From contig JAUNJY010000010.1 of assembly GCA_030535455.1 (NCBI GenBank), forward strand, positions 15,176 through 79,175: a stretch of DNA of 64,000 bases, in the 5' to 3' direction. Both the position numbers and the translations under genes were made by a program. This document shows positions 24,004-32,648 of the stretch, one piece after another. Position 1 is the first letter of the stretch. Every line of letters starts with the position of its first letter. The notes beneath the pieces were generated by a model. It was not told the origin of the DNA, ran no database searches, and worked only from the letters and a program-made list of their open reading frames with translations. The DNA comes from a bacterium. GTDB lineage: Bacteria > Bacillota > Clostridia > Lachnospirales > Lachnospiraceae.

Positions 24004-25728
24004 ATGAAAAAAAAGATTTTTGCTCTTGCAATGGCAACATCTGCATTCATGGTTGGATGCTCTAATCAAAGTACAGATACTGCTGACAAAAACAATTCCG
24101 GCGTAAGCAAAGATAGTTCTGTGTTAGAAGGAACAGGAAGTGGTTATGGCGGAGAATTGAAAGTTAAAGTAACAACAAAAGACGGTAAAATTACTGATTT
24201 AGAATTAGTTTCACAGAATGAAACAAATGTAGTAATTGAACGTGCTTTCCCAGTAATCAAAGAAAGAATCATTGAAGCACAAAGTCCAATCGTAGATAGT
24301 GTATCAGGGGCAACCTTCTCATCATTTGGTGTAAAATCTGCAGTAGCAGACGTTTTAAAACAACAAGGACAAGAAGTAGAAACAATTACTTTTGCGACAA
24401 AAGGTCCTGAAACTGAAAGAAGAGATTTGGAAGCAGTTAATACACAGATCGTAGTTGTGGGTGGCGGCCCAGCAGGTTTATCTGCAGCAATTGAAGCGAA
24501 AGAAAATGGTGCAAAAGACGTTATTGTAATTGAAAAACTTGATATCTTAAGTGGTAACGGTAAATTCGATTTGGATTTCGTTGATATAATTAACACAGAA
24601 GCTCAAAAAGCAAATGGTGTTGAAGACTCTGTGGAAGCATTCGTTAAATATCTAAAAGAAGAAAAGAAAGTATGGGATACAGATGCTCGTATCCAGGCAC
24701 AAGCAGAAGGTGCTGCAACAGCAGACAAATGGCTTCGTGATATGGGTACAGAGTTAAACTATAACTTTGATCTTCGTAACCACATGTCTGAATGGGATCG
24801 TTACGCAGGTGAACAAATCCAAGAGAACATGGAAAAGAAAGTAAAAGAACTTGGTATTGAAGTGCGTACAGGTACTGAAGGTCTTGACTTAATCATGGAA
24901 GATGGCAAAGCTATTGGTGTAAAAGTTAAGAATAAAAACGATTACTATGACATCAAAGCAGATGCTGTAATCGTTGCAACTGGTGGTTTCTGTAGCAATA
25001 AAGAATTATTAGCAAAATATGCACCAGGTACAGAAACACTTGCAACATCCAACCAAATGGGTACAACAGGTGATTTCATTCCAGTATTTGAAGCAAACAA
25101 CATTGCGCTTGATAAAATGGACGTTACTCGTATCTTCCCTATTATCAACTCTTTAAGAAGAGACTTAACTGGTGGTGGCGCAGGCTATTTATTCGTTAAT
25201 AAAGAAGGTAACCGTTTCATCGACGAGTCCAAACGTGAAATGGAATTAGCTTCTGCAATTCAAAGTCAGACAGACGGTAAAATCTACTATATCTATGATC
25301 AAAAATTATACGATAAGACTTACCGTTTACAAAAACACAACAAGTTAGGATACCATACAAAAGCAGATTCTTTAGAAGAATTAGCAGATAAATTAGGTAT
25401 CGATGCAGCTAACTTAAAAACAACAGTTGAAAACTACAACAAAGCAGTAAATGGCGAAATCAAAGATGAATTCGTTGAAGAAATGACTACAGAAGCATTT
25501 AACGTAGACGGTCCATTCTACGGTGTGCAAGTAGAATCTGCAATTCACATGACTAGAGGTGGTGTTGTAGCAAACGAAAAAGCTCAAGTTATGAATAACG
25601 ACGGCCAAGTAGTGGAAGGCTTATATGCAGCCGGCGAAGTTACTGCAACTAGCCAAGCATACAGTGCGGCTGTAATCTTCGGTAGAATTTCTGGTGAAGA
25701 AGCAGCGAAATTTATCGTTAATAAATAA
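24004..25728 (+). CDS. Lipoprotein FMN-binding FAD-dependent reductase (fumarate/urocanate-reductase-like)
   Basis: The 574-residue protein has a lipoprotein signal (lipobox FMVGC, Cys about 19), an FMN-binding domain (about 45-122) with the flavinylation motif SGATFSS, and an FAD-dependent fumarate-reductase-like domain (about 140-574) starting VVVGGGPAGLSAAIEAKENG and ending HMTRGGVVAN and GLYAAGEVT. There is no heme domain. It should sit outside the membrane and reduce a soluble organic acceptor with electrons passed from membrane flavin carriers. The usual GGNSxxAGG after the FAD motif is replaced by SGNGKFDLDFVD, so the substrate may differ from fumarate. Covalent FMN would need ApbE, not found in the window. 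Confidence 0.85.
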   Translation: MKKKIFALAMATSAFMVGCSNQSTDTADKNNSGVSKDSSVLEGTGSGYGGELKVKVTTKDGKITDLELVSQNETNVVIERAFPVIKERIIEAQSPIVDSVSGATFSSFGVKSAVADVLKQQGQEVETITFATKGPETERRDLEAVNTQIVVVGGGPAGLSAAIEAKENGAKDVIVIEKLDILSGNGKFDLDFVDIINTEAQKANGVEDSVEAFVKYLKEEKKVWDTDARIQAQAEGAATADKWLRDMGTELNYNFDLRNHMSEWDRYAGEQIQENMEKKVKELGIEVRTGTEGLDLIMEDGKAIGVKVKNKNDYYDIKADAVIVATGGFCSNKELLAKYAPGTETLATSNQMGTTGDFIPVFEANNIALDKMDVTRIFPIINSLRRDLTGGGAGYLFVNKEGNRFIDESKREMELASAIQSQTDGKIYYIYDQKLYDKTYRLQKHNKLGYHTKADSLEELADKLGIDAANLKTTVENYNKAVNGEIKDEFVEEMTTEAFNVDGPFYGVQVESAIHMTRGGVVANEKAQVMNNDGQVVEGLYAAGEVTATSQAYSAAVIFGRISGEEAAKFIVNK

Positions 25729-25802
25729 GATATAACCCTAATAATAGTAACGAAGATAATTTCATGTGATATATATTTTTAACTCTCCTAAAAAATAGAT
25801 AG

Positions 25803-25834
25803 AAGGGATGGCTTATGCGGATAAGCCATCCCTT
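25803..25834 (+). terminator. Rho-independent terminator of the flavin reductase gene
   Basis: AAGGGATGGCTTA (25803-25815) pairs perfectly with TAAGCCATCCCTT (25822-25834). Confidence 0.85.
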
Positions 25835-25943
25835 TACGTGTTTATAGGTACGACAAGTTAAGAAATGTAAAAGTTTGCCATTCTTTTAAAAGTTATGTAT
25901 GATGGTAGAAGAAAAATATATAGGAGGAAATTAAATTTAGAAA

Positions 25944-26846
25944 ATGTCTGATAACAATAAGATACATACGGAAGAACATATTATGAAACTTTCTTTTATC
26001 GGTAGCGTTGTATTTATGCTGGTAGAAGGACTAATGGCGTATCTCACCAATTCCCATTCCATATTAATGGATTTTGTGTTTGATATTACAGATCTGATTA
26101 TGATTGGCCCATTTCTATTACTTGTGCCATTGCTGTATAAACCGGTCACCGAGCGTCGTCCATATGGATTTTCCCAAGTGGAGTCACTATTCTTAGTCAT
26201 CAAATATAGCATACTATTAATTATTACGTTTCAGCTTGTGATTGAAAATGTGGAAAGCATCATACAGGGAGGATATGAACTGGATGCAGGAGCAATCGCA
26301 GTATTTGAATTTTGCGTCTTTGCAGGATGCCTTGTAATGTATCTGCTTTTATCCTATTACAGTAAGAAGTATGAGTCCGATACAGTCCGGGCAGAGCTAT
26401 ATGTATGGAAGCTGGATGTAATCAGCAGCATCGGTGTAGCTCTTGCATTCTTTGCACAGATTGGACTTCAAAAGACCTCTCTTTCTTTTATAGCTCCTTA
26501 TATTGATCCCGTAGTTGCCATTGTAATGTCCTTGTTTTTGATTGTGGAGCCTATTAAGATGATTGGGATAAGCCTAAAGGAGCTGGTACTATTTGCACCA
26601 AAGAAAGAAATCATGGATGAAATACGTATGATTTCAGAACAGCGACTGATTAGCTATTCTTATGAACTTACATTTTTAGATGTAATACAGACCGGAAGAA
26701 AGACTTGGGTGGAATTATATATTTCCAGTGAAGATGATAAGATAAAGCTAAGTGAATTACATAGGATACGTGATGATATCCGCAATCTGCTAAAGAAAGA
26801 TTTCGACCAGATTTACGTAGAAATAATTCCTGATATCGATCAGTAA
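25944..26846 (+). CDS. Cation diffusion facilitator (CDF) family transporter
   Basis: The 300-residue protein has six membrane spans and the two CDF metal-site segments, here LMDFVFDITD in TM2 and WKLDVISS in TM5, plus a C-terminal cytoplasmic ferredoxin-like domain (about 215-300). CDF proteins export Zn, Fe, Mn or Co in exchange for protons; the metal is not predictable here. The GGAGG is 16 bases from the ATG, longer than ideal, but an in-frame TAG just upstream excludes an earlier start. Confidence 0.8.
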   Translation: MSDNNKIHTEEHIMKLSFIGSVVFMLVEGLMAYLTNSHSILMDFVFDITDLIMIGPFLLLVPLLYKPVTERRPYGFSQVESLFLVIKYSILLIITFQLVIENVESIIQGGYELDAGAIAVFEFCVFAGCLVMYLLLSYYSKKYESDTVRAELYVWKLDVISSIGVALAFFAQIGLQKTSLSFIAPYIDPVVAIVMSLFLIVEPIKMIGISLKELVLFAPKKEIMDEIRMISEQRLISYSYELTFLDVIQTGRKTWVELYISSEDDKIKLSELHRIRDDIRNLLKKDFDQIYVEIIPDIDQ

Positions 26847-26918
26847 TAGTTTTACAGTAAATGATTGATTTTTTGTAACAGTGCTAAGTTAAAGGTAGAA
26901 AAGTAGTAGGAGGGAAAG

Positions 26919-27656
26919 ATGTCTAAAGTATTTTATGCAGGGGACCATATTATGCTTATGACAGATTACAAGACACCGGACATTCATAAGCATCTGGCAA
27001 CCCATATGATTGTATCATTAGGAGGCAGTATGGAATGGATTGTTGAGGACGAGAAGGTAATCTGCCAGGGGATCTGTATTGGATCTAATATCAGACATAC
27101 GGGCAGTATGCCAAAGGAAGGCACACTTGTGCTCCTTTTCTCCAATGTCAGCAGACTTGGACAGTCCTTTAAAAAAGAGTATCTAAAGGAACAGCCATAT
27201 ACCATAATATCGGAGACACAGGTGGATGAAATAAGGCAGGTATATGAAAGATGGAAAGAGCTTCCTAAAAGGCTAGATCTGGAGATCGTAAAGTTATGTC
27301 ACCTAACAGCGAAGGAGGCTACAGGTTATGATTTAAGGGTTGAGAAGGCCATAGAGTATTTAAAGGAGGCCCCTTCCATTGGAAATGATATTTTTAAGGA
27401 GTTAAGTCAGGAAGCCTGTTTGTCAAAGTGCCGCCTAAGCCACTTATTCAAGGAAGAGACGGGTATGAGCTTACATAGCTATATTGCACTATTAAAGCTA
27501 GAGAAGACATTTGACTATATTAAGAAAGGTAGTAGCATTACAATGGCCAGTATGGAGGCTGGATTTGACAGCCCTTCTCACTGTGCGGCTACCTCCAAGC
27601 GTATGTTTGGCATCTCTATTCGAGAGTTTCATAAATCACTAGAACATAGCGTTTAA
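26919..27656 (+). CDS. AraC-family transcriptional regulator
   Basis: The 245-residue protein has a short N-terminal cupin-like part (about 1-100, HKHLATHMIVSLGG) and a C-terminal AraC DNA-binding domain (about 140-245) with ACLSKCRLSHLFKEETGMSL and AGFDSPSHCAATSKRMFGIS. It lies directly upstream of the EFR1 gene on the same strand, 69 bases away, and may regulate it. AGGAGGG ribosome binding site. Confidence 0.85.
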   Translation: MSKVFYAGDHIMLMTDYKTPDIHKHLATHMIVSLGGSMEWIVEDEKVICQGICIGSNIRHTGSMPKEGTLVLLFSNVSRLGQSFKKEYLKEQPYTIISETQVDEIRQVYERWKELPKRLDLEIVKLCHLTAKEATGYDLRVEKAIEYLKEAPSIGNDIFKELSQEACLSKCRLSHLFKEETGMSLHSYIALLKLEKTFDYIKKGSSITMASMEAGFDSPSHCAATSKRMFGISIREFHKSLEHSV

Positions 27657-27725
27657 ATGAAAGTTTAATTGCTAAATTATTGTTACCATGGATTTATAAA
27701 GTGAAAAAGATGGGAGCAATCATAG

Positions 27726-28481
27726 ATGAATGAGATATTTTACTTTTCAGGAACAGGAAACAGTCTTCAGATAGCAAAAGATCTGGCAAAGGAATTGGGA
27801 GAATGTGCAATACGAAAAATTCCAGAGTATAAAGGAGAAATGGTAAATTCGGATACCTTAGGCATTGTATTTCCAGTATATAACTGGGGCGAACCTTTGA
27901 TTATTAAGGAGTTTACAAAGAAACTACATGTCAGTAAGAATACGTATGTTTATGCCATAGCAAACTACGGCGGATTGCCAGGAAAGGCACTTGATCTATG
28001 CAAAGAAGGCCTTGAGAGTAAAGGAAACCATTTGGATGCAGGATTTCTAATTCCTATGCCAGGCAACTATATTCTTTGGTACGAAGCTTTTAGTGAGGAG
28101 AAGCAACTGGCATTATTTCAAAAGGAAAAAGAGAAGGTAAGTAAAATTGCAGCAATGGTAAAGGATAGAAAAAGAAAAAGGATTGAAAAGAGCCATGCAG
28201 TGATCGACCGACTCTTTGTAAATCATTATTATAAGGAAGTGGCAGGCTTTCACACACAGGATAAAAATTTTGTGGTAAATGATCAGTGTGTTGGATGCGG
28301 ACTGTGTGAGAAGCGATGCCCAGTGCATAACATACAAATGGCAGGGGGGAAGCCAAAATGGAACCATAAGTGTGAGCAATGTTTTGCATGTGTTCAGAGC
28401 TGTCCAAAACAGGCCATTGATTATAAGGAAATTACAAAGGGGAAAAAGAGATACGTAAATCCTAATGTCTCATTATCCTGA
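27726..28481 (+). CDS. EFR1-family flavodoxin-ferredoxin fusion protein
   Basis: The 251-residue protein joins a flavodoxin-like domain (about 1-150, FYFSGTGNSLQIAK as the FMN-phosphate loop) to two 4Fe-4S motifs (about 185-235: CVGCGLCEKRCP and CEQCFACVQSCP). EFR1 proteins are cytosolic electron carriers common in clostridia with largely undefined partners. A probable electron donor for nearby flavoenzymes, though this is inference. Confidence 0.85.
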   Translation: MNEIFYFSGTGNSLQIAKDLAKELGECAIRKIPEYKGEMVNSDTLGIVFPVYNWGEPLIIKEFTKKLHVSKNTYVYAIANYGGLPGKALDLCKEGLESKGNHLDAGFLIPMPGNYILWYEAFSEEKQLALFQKEKEKVSKIAAMVKDRKRKRIEKSHAVIDRLFVNHYYKEVAGFHTQDKNFVVNDQCVGCGLCEKRCPVHNIQMAGGKPKWNHKCEQCFACVQSCPKQAIDYKEITKGKKRYVNPNVSLS

Positions 28482-28549
28482 TTTATTGCATAATTTCTAC
28501 ATAATTATTCCATACTGATAAGGAAATCATTAGAAGAAGGAGAATAGTT

Positions 28550-28735
28550 ATGGCAAATTTAAATCAATTGGAATTACAGAATTTAAGACATTTAATTGGC
28601 GCACATGGCACAATTGAAAAGAAGCTTAGATTTTATTCCGAGCAATGCACGGATCCAACAATTAAGAATTTAATGGCTAACGATGCTAATGCGGCAAAGG
28701 AAAGCAAAGAGAAATTAATGCAGTTTTTAAATTAG
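28550..28735 (+). CDS. Small helical protein, probable partner of the CotF-like coat protein
   Basis: The 61-residue all-helical protein (NLNQLELQNLRHLIGAHGTI and so on) is of the short type that precedes CotF-family genes in clostridia. AGAAGGAG ribosome binding site. It lies 12 bases before a CotF-like gene, in one operon, so it is likely a spore coat or coat-associated protein; own function unknown. Confidence 0.65.
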   Translation: MANLNQLELQNLRHLIGAHGTIEKKLRFYSEQCTDPTIKNLMANDANAAKESKEKLMQFLN

Positions 28736-28747
28736 GAGGTTTTTAAA

Positions 28748-28996
28748 ATGCAAGAAAAAGAGATGGTAAGCGATTATCTAGCAGGCCTAAATGCAAGCTT
28801 AGCTGGATATGGTGGAATTATTGCCCAATGTGAGAACCAGGAATTACGTCAGCAAATTCAGGCAATGAGAAATCAGGATGAAATTCGTCAATATACATTA
28901 TTTAAACTGGCAAAGGATAAAGGCTACTATATCCCAGCCGAGCCAGCAACTCCTGAGGAAATCAATCAAGTGAAGCAACAAATGTCTCAAGGATAG
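28748..28996 (+). CDS. CotF-like spore coat protein
   Basis: The 82-residue protein resembles CotF/YhcQ coat proteins: MVSDYLAGLNASLAGYGGII, an LRQQIQAMRNQDEIR helix and the terminal DKGYYIPAEPA motif that marks the family. It is shorter than full CotF. Ribosome binding site TTAGGAGG overlaps the end of the preceding gene region. Supports a spore-forming host. Confidence 0.75.
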   Translation: MQEKEMVSDYLAGLNASLAGYGGIIAQCENQELRQQIQAMRNQDEIRQYTLFKLAKDKGYYIPAEPATPEEINQVKQQMSQG

Positions 28997-29004
28997 AATG
29001 GAAA

Positions 29005-29056
29005 AAATAAAGCTCTTATAACAGTCTAGTGTGATTAGTTATAAGAGCTTTATTTT
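29005..29056 (+). terminator. Rho-independent terminator between the coat operon and the small winged-helix gene
   Basis: AATAAAGCTCTTATAAC pairs with GTTATAAGAGCTTTATT; both flanks are A/T-rich so it can serve both strands. Confidence 0.9.
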
Positions 29057-29072
29057 TATTAGTAAATAAGGT

Positions 29073-29288
29073 TTATAATTCTTTTCCAAGGATATGCCCC
29101 TTTTTCGTTAGGCGAATGGCGCCTTTCGATGTGATGGTTAGGTAGCCATGTTCCTGCAGACTTGTCAGGGCAGTATCAAAAAGTTCTTTTGTCATGCCGG
29201 TGGTAGTATGAGTCACAGTAGTTATTTCCTTATGTTCCGTTTTCTCTAAATCATAAAATACTTTTAAGAGAGTCATTTCAGCCATCAT
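29073..29288 (-). CDS. Small winged-helix protein
   Basis: The 71-residue protein (LLKVFYDLEKTEHKEITTV, then LTSLQEHGYLTITSKGAIRL) has the helix-helix-strand-strand pattern of a single winged HTH, with the wing at the C-terminus. A GGAAGTGAT ribosome binding site lies upstream of two adjacent ATG codons. No family name is recognised. It could be a DNA-binding regulator or a protein-binding domain. Confidence 0.6.
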   Translation of the reverse strand: MMAEMTLLKVFYDLEKTEHKEITTVTHTTTGMTKELFDTALTSLQEHGYLTITSKGAIRLTKKGHILGKEL

Positions 29289-29463
29289 AGTATCACTTCC
29301 TTCTTATCCATTATATTCCTTTTTGAGAAATGCGCAAGCTGACTATTTTTAATAGAATGCATATTTTTAGCGTATTGGGCAATAACTCAGGTAGAGGCTG
29401 GAATAAATAATGAAAGTGTTACATAGGAAAGAGTAAGAAAAGACAGTATATGTAGGAGCATAA

Positions 29464-29943
29464 ATGATAACGTTTAGAAATTTGGAAGAGAAGGATATTC
29501 CATATATATTGGAATGGAATGAACCGTCTAGGACTTTTTTAAAACAATGGTCTGATTTTTCATATCCACTTACAGCAAGACAATTTAAAATGAGAATGGC
29601 ATCAGAACAGTATTGTGTGGTTGCCATTGAGCAGAATGGTAGACTGATTGGTACCATACAGTTATACCGTGAGGAGAAGAAGAGCAAATTTGCCACGGTG
29701 GGGTGTTATTTGCTAGATCCTAAAGTCAGAGGAAACGGAATTGGAACAGAAGCGCTTCGAAAAATAACAGATTATGCCTTTCGAAGTTTTGGATTTGCGA
29801 AAATAGGACTGGGAGTTTATGATTATAATATCAGTGCAATTAAGTGTTATTTAAATGCAGGATTTGTAAAAATCGGAGAATACCGTCATCCATTTGGCTG
29901 GACCGGATACCGAATGGAGCGAACAAATTATATAGAAAGATGA
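29464..29943 (+). CDS. GNAT-family N-acetyltransferase
   Basis: The 159-residue protein has a GNAT fold: ITFRNLEEKDIPYILEW at the start, acetyl-CoA loop DPKVRGNGIGTEALRKI (R-G-N-G-I-G, about residue 90) and YNISAIKCYLNAGFVKIGE. RimI/RimJ-like; acceptor unknown. It is 7 bases upstream of nth, so the two are probably cotranscribed. Confidence 0.85.
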   Translation: MITFRNLEEKDIPYILEWNEPSRTFLKQWSDFSYPLTARQFKMRMASEQYCVVAIEQNGRLIGTIQLYREEKKSKFATVGCYLLDPKVRGNGIGTEALRKITDYAFRSFGFAKIGLGVYDYNISAIKCYLNAGFVKIGEYRHPFGWTGYRMERTNYIER

Positions 29944-29950
29944 ATGAGTT

Positions 29951-30574
29951 ATGACAAAAAAAGCAATCAAACAAATTTTAGATACTTTAGACCAGGAATA
30001 TGGAACAACAAAAGAAGGCTTCTTGCATTATGCAGACTGGCAGCTGCTTCTTGCAATCATGCTAAGCGCCCAAAGTACAGATAAGCAGGTATATGACGTG
30101 CTTCCGGGGTTATGGGAAAAGTATAAAGAAGTGACCGATATGGCAAATGCGCCGGTAGAAGAGATTGAAGAGGCCATTAAATCCATAGGACTATATAAAA
30201 GCAAGGCAAAGAATATGAAAAAATGCTGTGAACAGCTTGTAGAACAGTATGAAGGCAAAGTACCTTTAGAGCTTAATGAGTTAGTGAAACTTGCAGGGGT
30301 TGGCAGAAAGTCAGCCACCTTATTTTTGGCAGATGCCTATGGGATTCCCGGAGTTACGGTGGATACCCATGTACTTCGAATTGTAAAGCGTCTTGGATGG
30401 GCAAAAGGGAATACACCAGTTGCAGTGGAAAAGGAACTGATGGAAGTATTGCCAAAAGACAATTGGAACCGCATTAATTTTCAACTGATTTACCACGGGA
30501 GAAAGCTTTGTACAGCGAGGAAATATCACTGTGAGGAGTGTCCGCTTAACACATGGTGTGAAAAGAAAATATAG
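29951..30574 (+). CDS. nth: Endonuclease III, base-excision repair glycosylase/AP lyase
   Basis: The 207-residue protein has the HhH-GPD core LAGVGRKSATLFLADAYGIP (catalytic Lys about residue 119), VDTHVLRIVKRLGW (catalytic Asp about 138) and a C-terminal 4Fe-4S cluster with spacing C-x6-C-x2-C-x5-C. It removes oxidised pyrimidines. Full length. Confidence 0.95.
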   Translation: MTKKAIKQILDTLDQEYGTTKEGFLHYADWQLLLAIMLSAQSTDKQVYDVLPGLWEKYKEVTDMANAPVEEIEEAIKSIGLYKSKAKNMKKCCEQLVEQYEGKVPLELNELVKLAGVGRKSATLFLADAYGIPGVTVDTHVLRIVKRLGWAKGNTPVAVEKELMEVLPKDNWNRINFQLIYHGRKLCTARKYHCEECPLNTWCEKKI

Positions 30575-30621
30575 TAATCAAGGGAATTGATGGAAAGAGT
30601 ACCTTGATATTGGAAATGTAA

Positions 30622-30650
30622 TTGACTTTCCATAGGCCCCTATTTACAAT
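30622..30650 (+). promoter_or_regulatory. Sigma-A promoter of the TRIC-like gene
   Basis: TTGACT (30622-30627), 17-base spacer, TACAAT (30645-30650), 34 bases before the ATG. Confidence 0.75.
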
Positions 30651-30684
30651 ACACATATACTGTAAGATAAATGTGGGAGTAGAT

Positions 30685-31335
30685 ATGAGCCAGACAGAAC
30701 AATTAGTGTATATTATTGAGATTATTGGTACCATTGCCTTTGCATCTTCCGGTGCGCTGCTTGCAATGGAAAAACATATGGACATCTTTGGAGTCAGCAT
30801 TCTGGCAATTACCACATCCGTAGGGGGAGGTATTATCAGGGACGTTGTTCTTGGTAATACTCCGCCTAACGTATTTCGCAATAGCTCTTATGTATTGGTG
30901 GCAATTATTGTTGCCGTCCTTCTGTTTGCATGCAGATATATAAGAGAACGCCATAACAAGGTAATTTCAGAACGACTTTTGGTCTTTTATGACAAAGCCA
31001 TGCTTTGGATGGATGCCATCGGACTTGGAATTTTTACTGTAGTCGGTATCAATACCGCAGTAAATCATGGCTATAAGGAGCAGTATTTCTTACTAATCTT
31101 TGTAGGAATGGTAACAGGAATTGGCGGAGGAATGCTTCGTGATGTAATGGCACTTCGCATGCCATTTGTATTTGTAAAACATATTTATGCATGCGCATCA
31201 TTGGTTGGTGCGGTGGCATATATCTGGCTTATGAATTATGTACCAGTGGCAGCAGGCATGGCAATTGCAGCATCAATCGTTACTGCAATACGTGTGGCAG
31301 CTGCACATTATAAATGGAACTTACCTAGAGTCTAA
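30685..31335 (+). CDS. TRIC-like / UPF0126 membrane protein (YadS/YicG type)
   Basis: The 216-residue protein has seven membrane spans in two repeats; each repeat carries the family glycine-rich turn, VGGGIIRDVVLGNTPP and GIGGGMLRDVMALRMP. Bacterial TRIC proteins form trimeric potassium-selective channels; some YicG relatives are linked to glycine uptake. The ATG at 30685 is chosen for its GGGAG site and position just after the promoter. Strong terminator downstream. Confidence 0.85.
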   Translation: MSQTEQLVYIIEIIGTIAFASSGALLAMEKHMDIFGVSILAITTSVGGGIIRDVVLGNTPPNVFRNSSYVLVAIIVAVLLFACRYIRERHNKVISERLLVFYDKAMLWMDAIGLGIFTVVGINTAVNHGYKEQYFLLIFVGMVTGIGGGMLRDVMALRMPFVFVKHIYACASLVGAVAYIWLMNYVPVAAGMAIAASIVTAIRVAAAHYKWNLPRV

Positions 31336-31363
31336 GAGGCTATAGGAAGTTACATGCAATACG

Positions 31364-31417
31364 AAAAGAGGTGTTATCCAAACAAGTAATTAATGTTTGG
31401 GTGGCACCTCTTTTTTT
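31364..31417 (+). terminator. Rho-independent terminator of the TRIC-like gene
   Basis: AAAGAGGTG plus inner CCAAAC pair with GTTTGG and CACCTCTTT, followed by TTTTTTT. A small GAGCA/TGCTC hairpin (31418-31432) follows at once. Confidence 0.9.
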
Positions 31418-31454
31418 GAGCAGGAAATGCTCTTTAAGGAGTGATGTAATTAGC

Positions 31455-31490
31455 CCCGCCTGGGCGGGAGAGTTTTGCAAGCAAAACTCT
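31455..31490 (+). repeat. Two abutting near-perfect palindromic hairpins
   Basis: CCCGCC-TG-GGCGGG (31455-31468) is followed without gap by AGAGTTTTGC-AA-GCAAAACTCT (31469-31490). Loops are only two bases, so cruciform or protein-bound duplex is as likely as RNA. The GC-rich first dyad is unusual in this AT-rich DNA. The rest of 31418-31639 holds no recognised gene. Confidence 0.7.
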
Positions 31491-31639
31491 TAGTGTGTGT
31501 AAATCATGAATGTACAAGTGACACTAGTAGTATCCTATAAAAGTCAAATTGTTATTCTAAATAAATGGAAGGCATAGAATGAAGGAACCAAGGGAAACCT
31601 AATGGCAATAGATGAGTGAAATAGTTAGGAGATAGGAAT

Positions 31640-32536
31640 GTGTTTACAAATAGAAGGTTATCATGCGTATATTCTAATTCAGAAGTGATTGAGTTTGACA
31701 AGGACTCAAAGTTTGTAATTCTAAGCGATCTTCATCGTGGAGATGACAGTATTTCTGATGAATTTACAAGAAATCAGGTGATTACTGTTTCAGCTTTAGA
31801 ATATTATTACCGAAATGGTTATACCTATATTGAGGCAGGAGATGGTGACGAAATATGGGAGTACAAAGAGTTTCGCCATATTCGTACAGCTCACACAGAT
31901 GTATTTACAGAGATTAAAAAGTTTTTTGACGATGACCGATTTATTTTCCTGTTTGGAAATCATAATATCCACTGCAGAAGCAATCTGTATTTGAAACAAC
32001 ATTATTATTACTTTCATGATGTATACAATGATTGTCTGCAGCCACTTTTTCCAGGAATAAAGTCAAGGGAAGGCATTGTGCTGCGTTACCAGGAGACTGG
32101 ACAGGATATTTTAGTTGTCCATGGACACCAAGGAGACTTTTTAAATGATCAGTTCTGGGTTCCAACCATGATTTCGTTGCGCTACTTTTGGAAGTTTATG
32201 CATTTAGTAGGATTCCGTAATCCTGCAAGTCCGGCAAAAAACCAATCCAAACGACATAAAATCGAAAAGGCATTTACGAAATGGATAAAGAAGAGTAAGG
32301 TTATGTTGATTTGTGGGCATACCCATCGAATGAAGTTCCCAAAGAAGGGACAGCTTCCTTACTTTAATTCTGGCTGTTGTATCCATACAAAAGGAATTGC
32401 AGGTATTGAAATTGTCGATGGAAAGATTATGTTAATCCAGTGGAGGGTGCAGGCAGATAATAATGGTGTGCTTACAGTGAGAAGATGTGTGGTTCGTGGA
32501 CCTAAGCCGATTGAGTACTATAATATGAACCGTTGA
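31640..32536 (+). CDS. Calcineurin-like metallophosphoesterase
   Basis: The 298-residue protein has the phosphoesterase motifs LSDLHRGDD (about 32), GDGDEIWEY, FLFGNHNIHCR, VVHGHQGDF and LICGHTHRMKF, binding two metal ions. The arrangement is closest to UDP-diacylglucosamine pyrophosphatase-like (LpxH-like) enzymes, which in Gram-positives must have another substrate. GTG start with GGAGATAG ribosome binding site; the ATG two bases earlier is out of frame and soon stops. Confidence 0.8.
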   Translation: MFTNRRLSCVYSNSEVIEFDKDSKFVILSDLHRGDDSISDEFTRNQVITVSALEYYYRNGYTYIEAGDGDEIWEYKEFRHIRTAHTDVFTEIKKFFDDDRFIFLFGNHNIHCRSNLYLKQHYYYFHDVYNDCLQPLFPGIKSREGIVLRYQETGQDILVVHGHQGDFLNDQFWVPTMISLRYFWKFMHLVGFRNPASPAKNQSKRHKIEKAFTKWIKKSKVMLICGHTHRMKFPKKGQLPYFNSGCCIHTKGIAGIEIVDGKIMLIQWRVQADNNGVLTVRRCVVRGPKPIEYYNMNR

Positions 32537-32648
32537 TAAAAAGCATCAATTGAAACATATACAAAAAGCTCCAAAAGGAGTAAAATATTCTCAGAAATGT
32601 TATGTGTCACAATATAGAAAATTCTCATACATTTCAAAGGAGGAGAAT

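Noticed and set aside
32537..32648. Vitamin riboswitch before the ECF S component
   Set aside because: Only a small AGCTCC/GGAGT hairpin is visible; none of the conserved riboswitch cores is recognisable.
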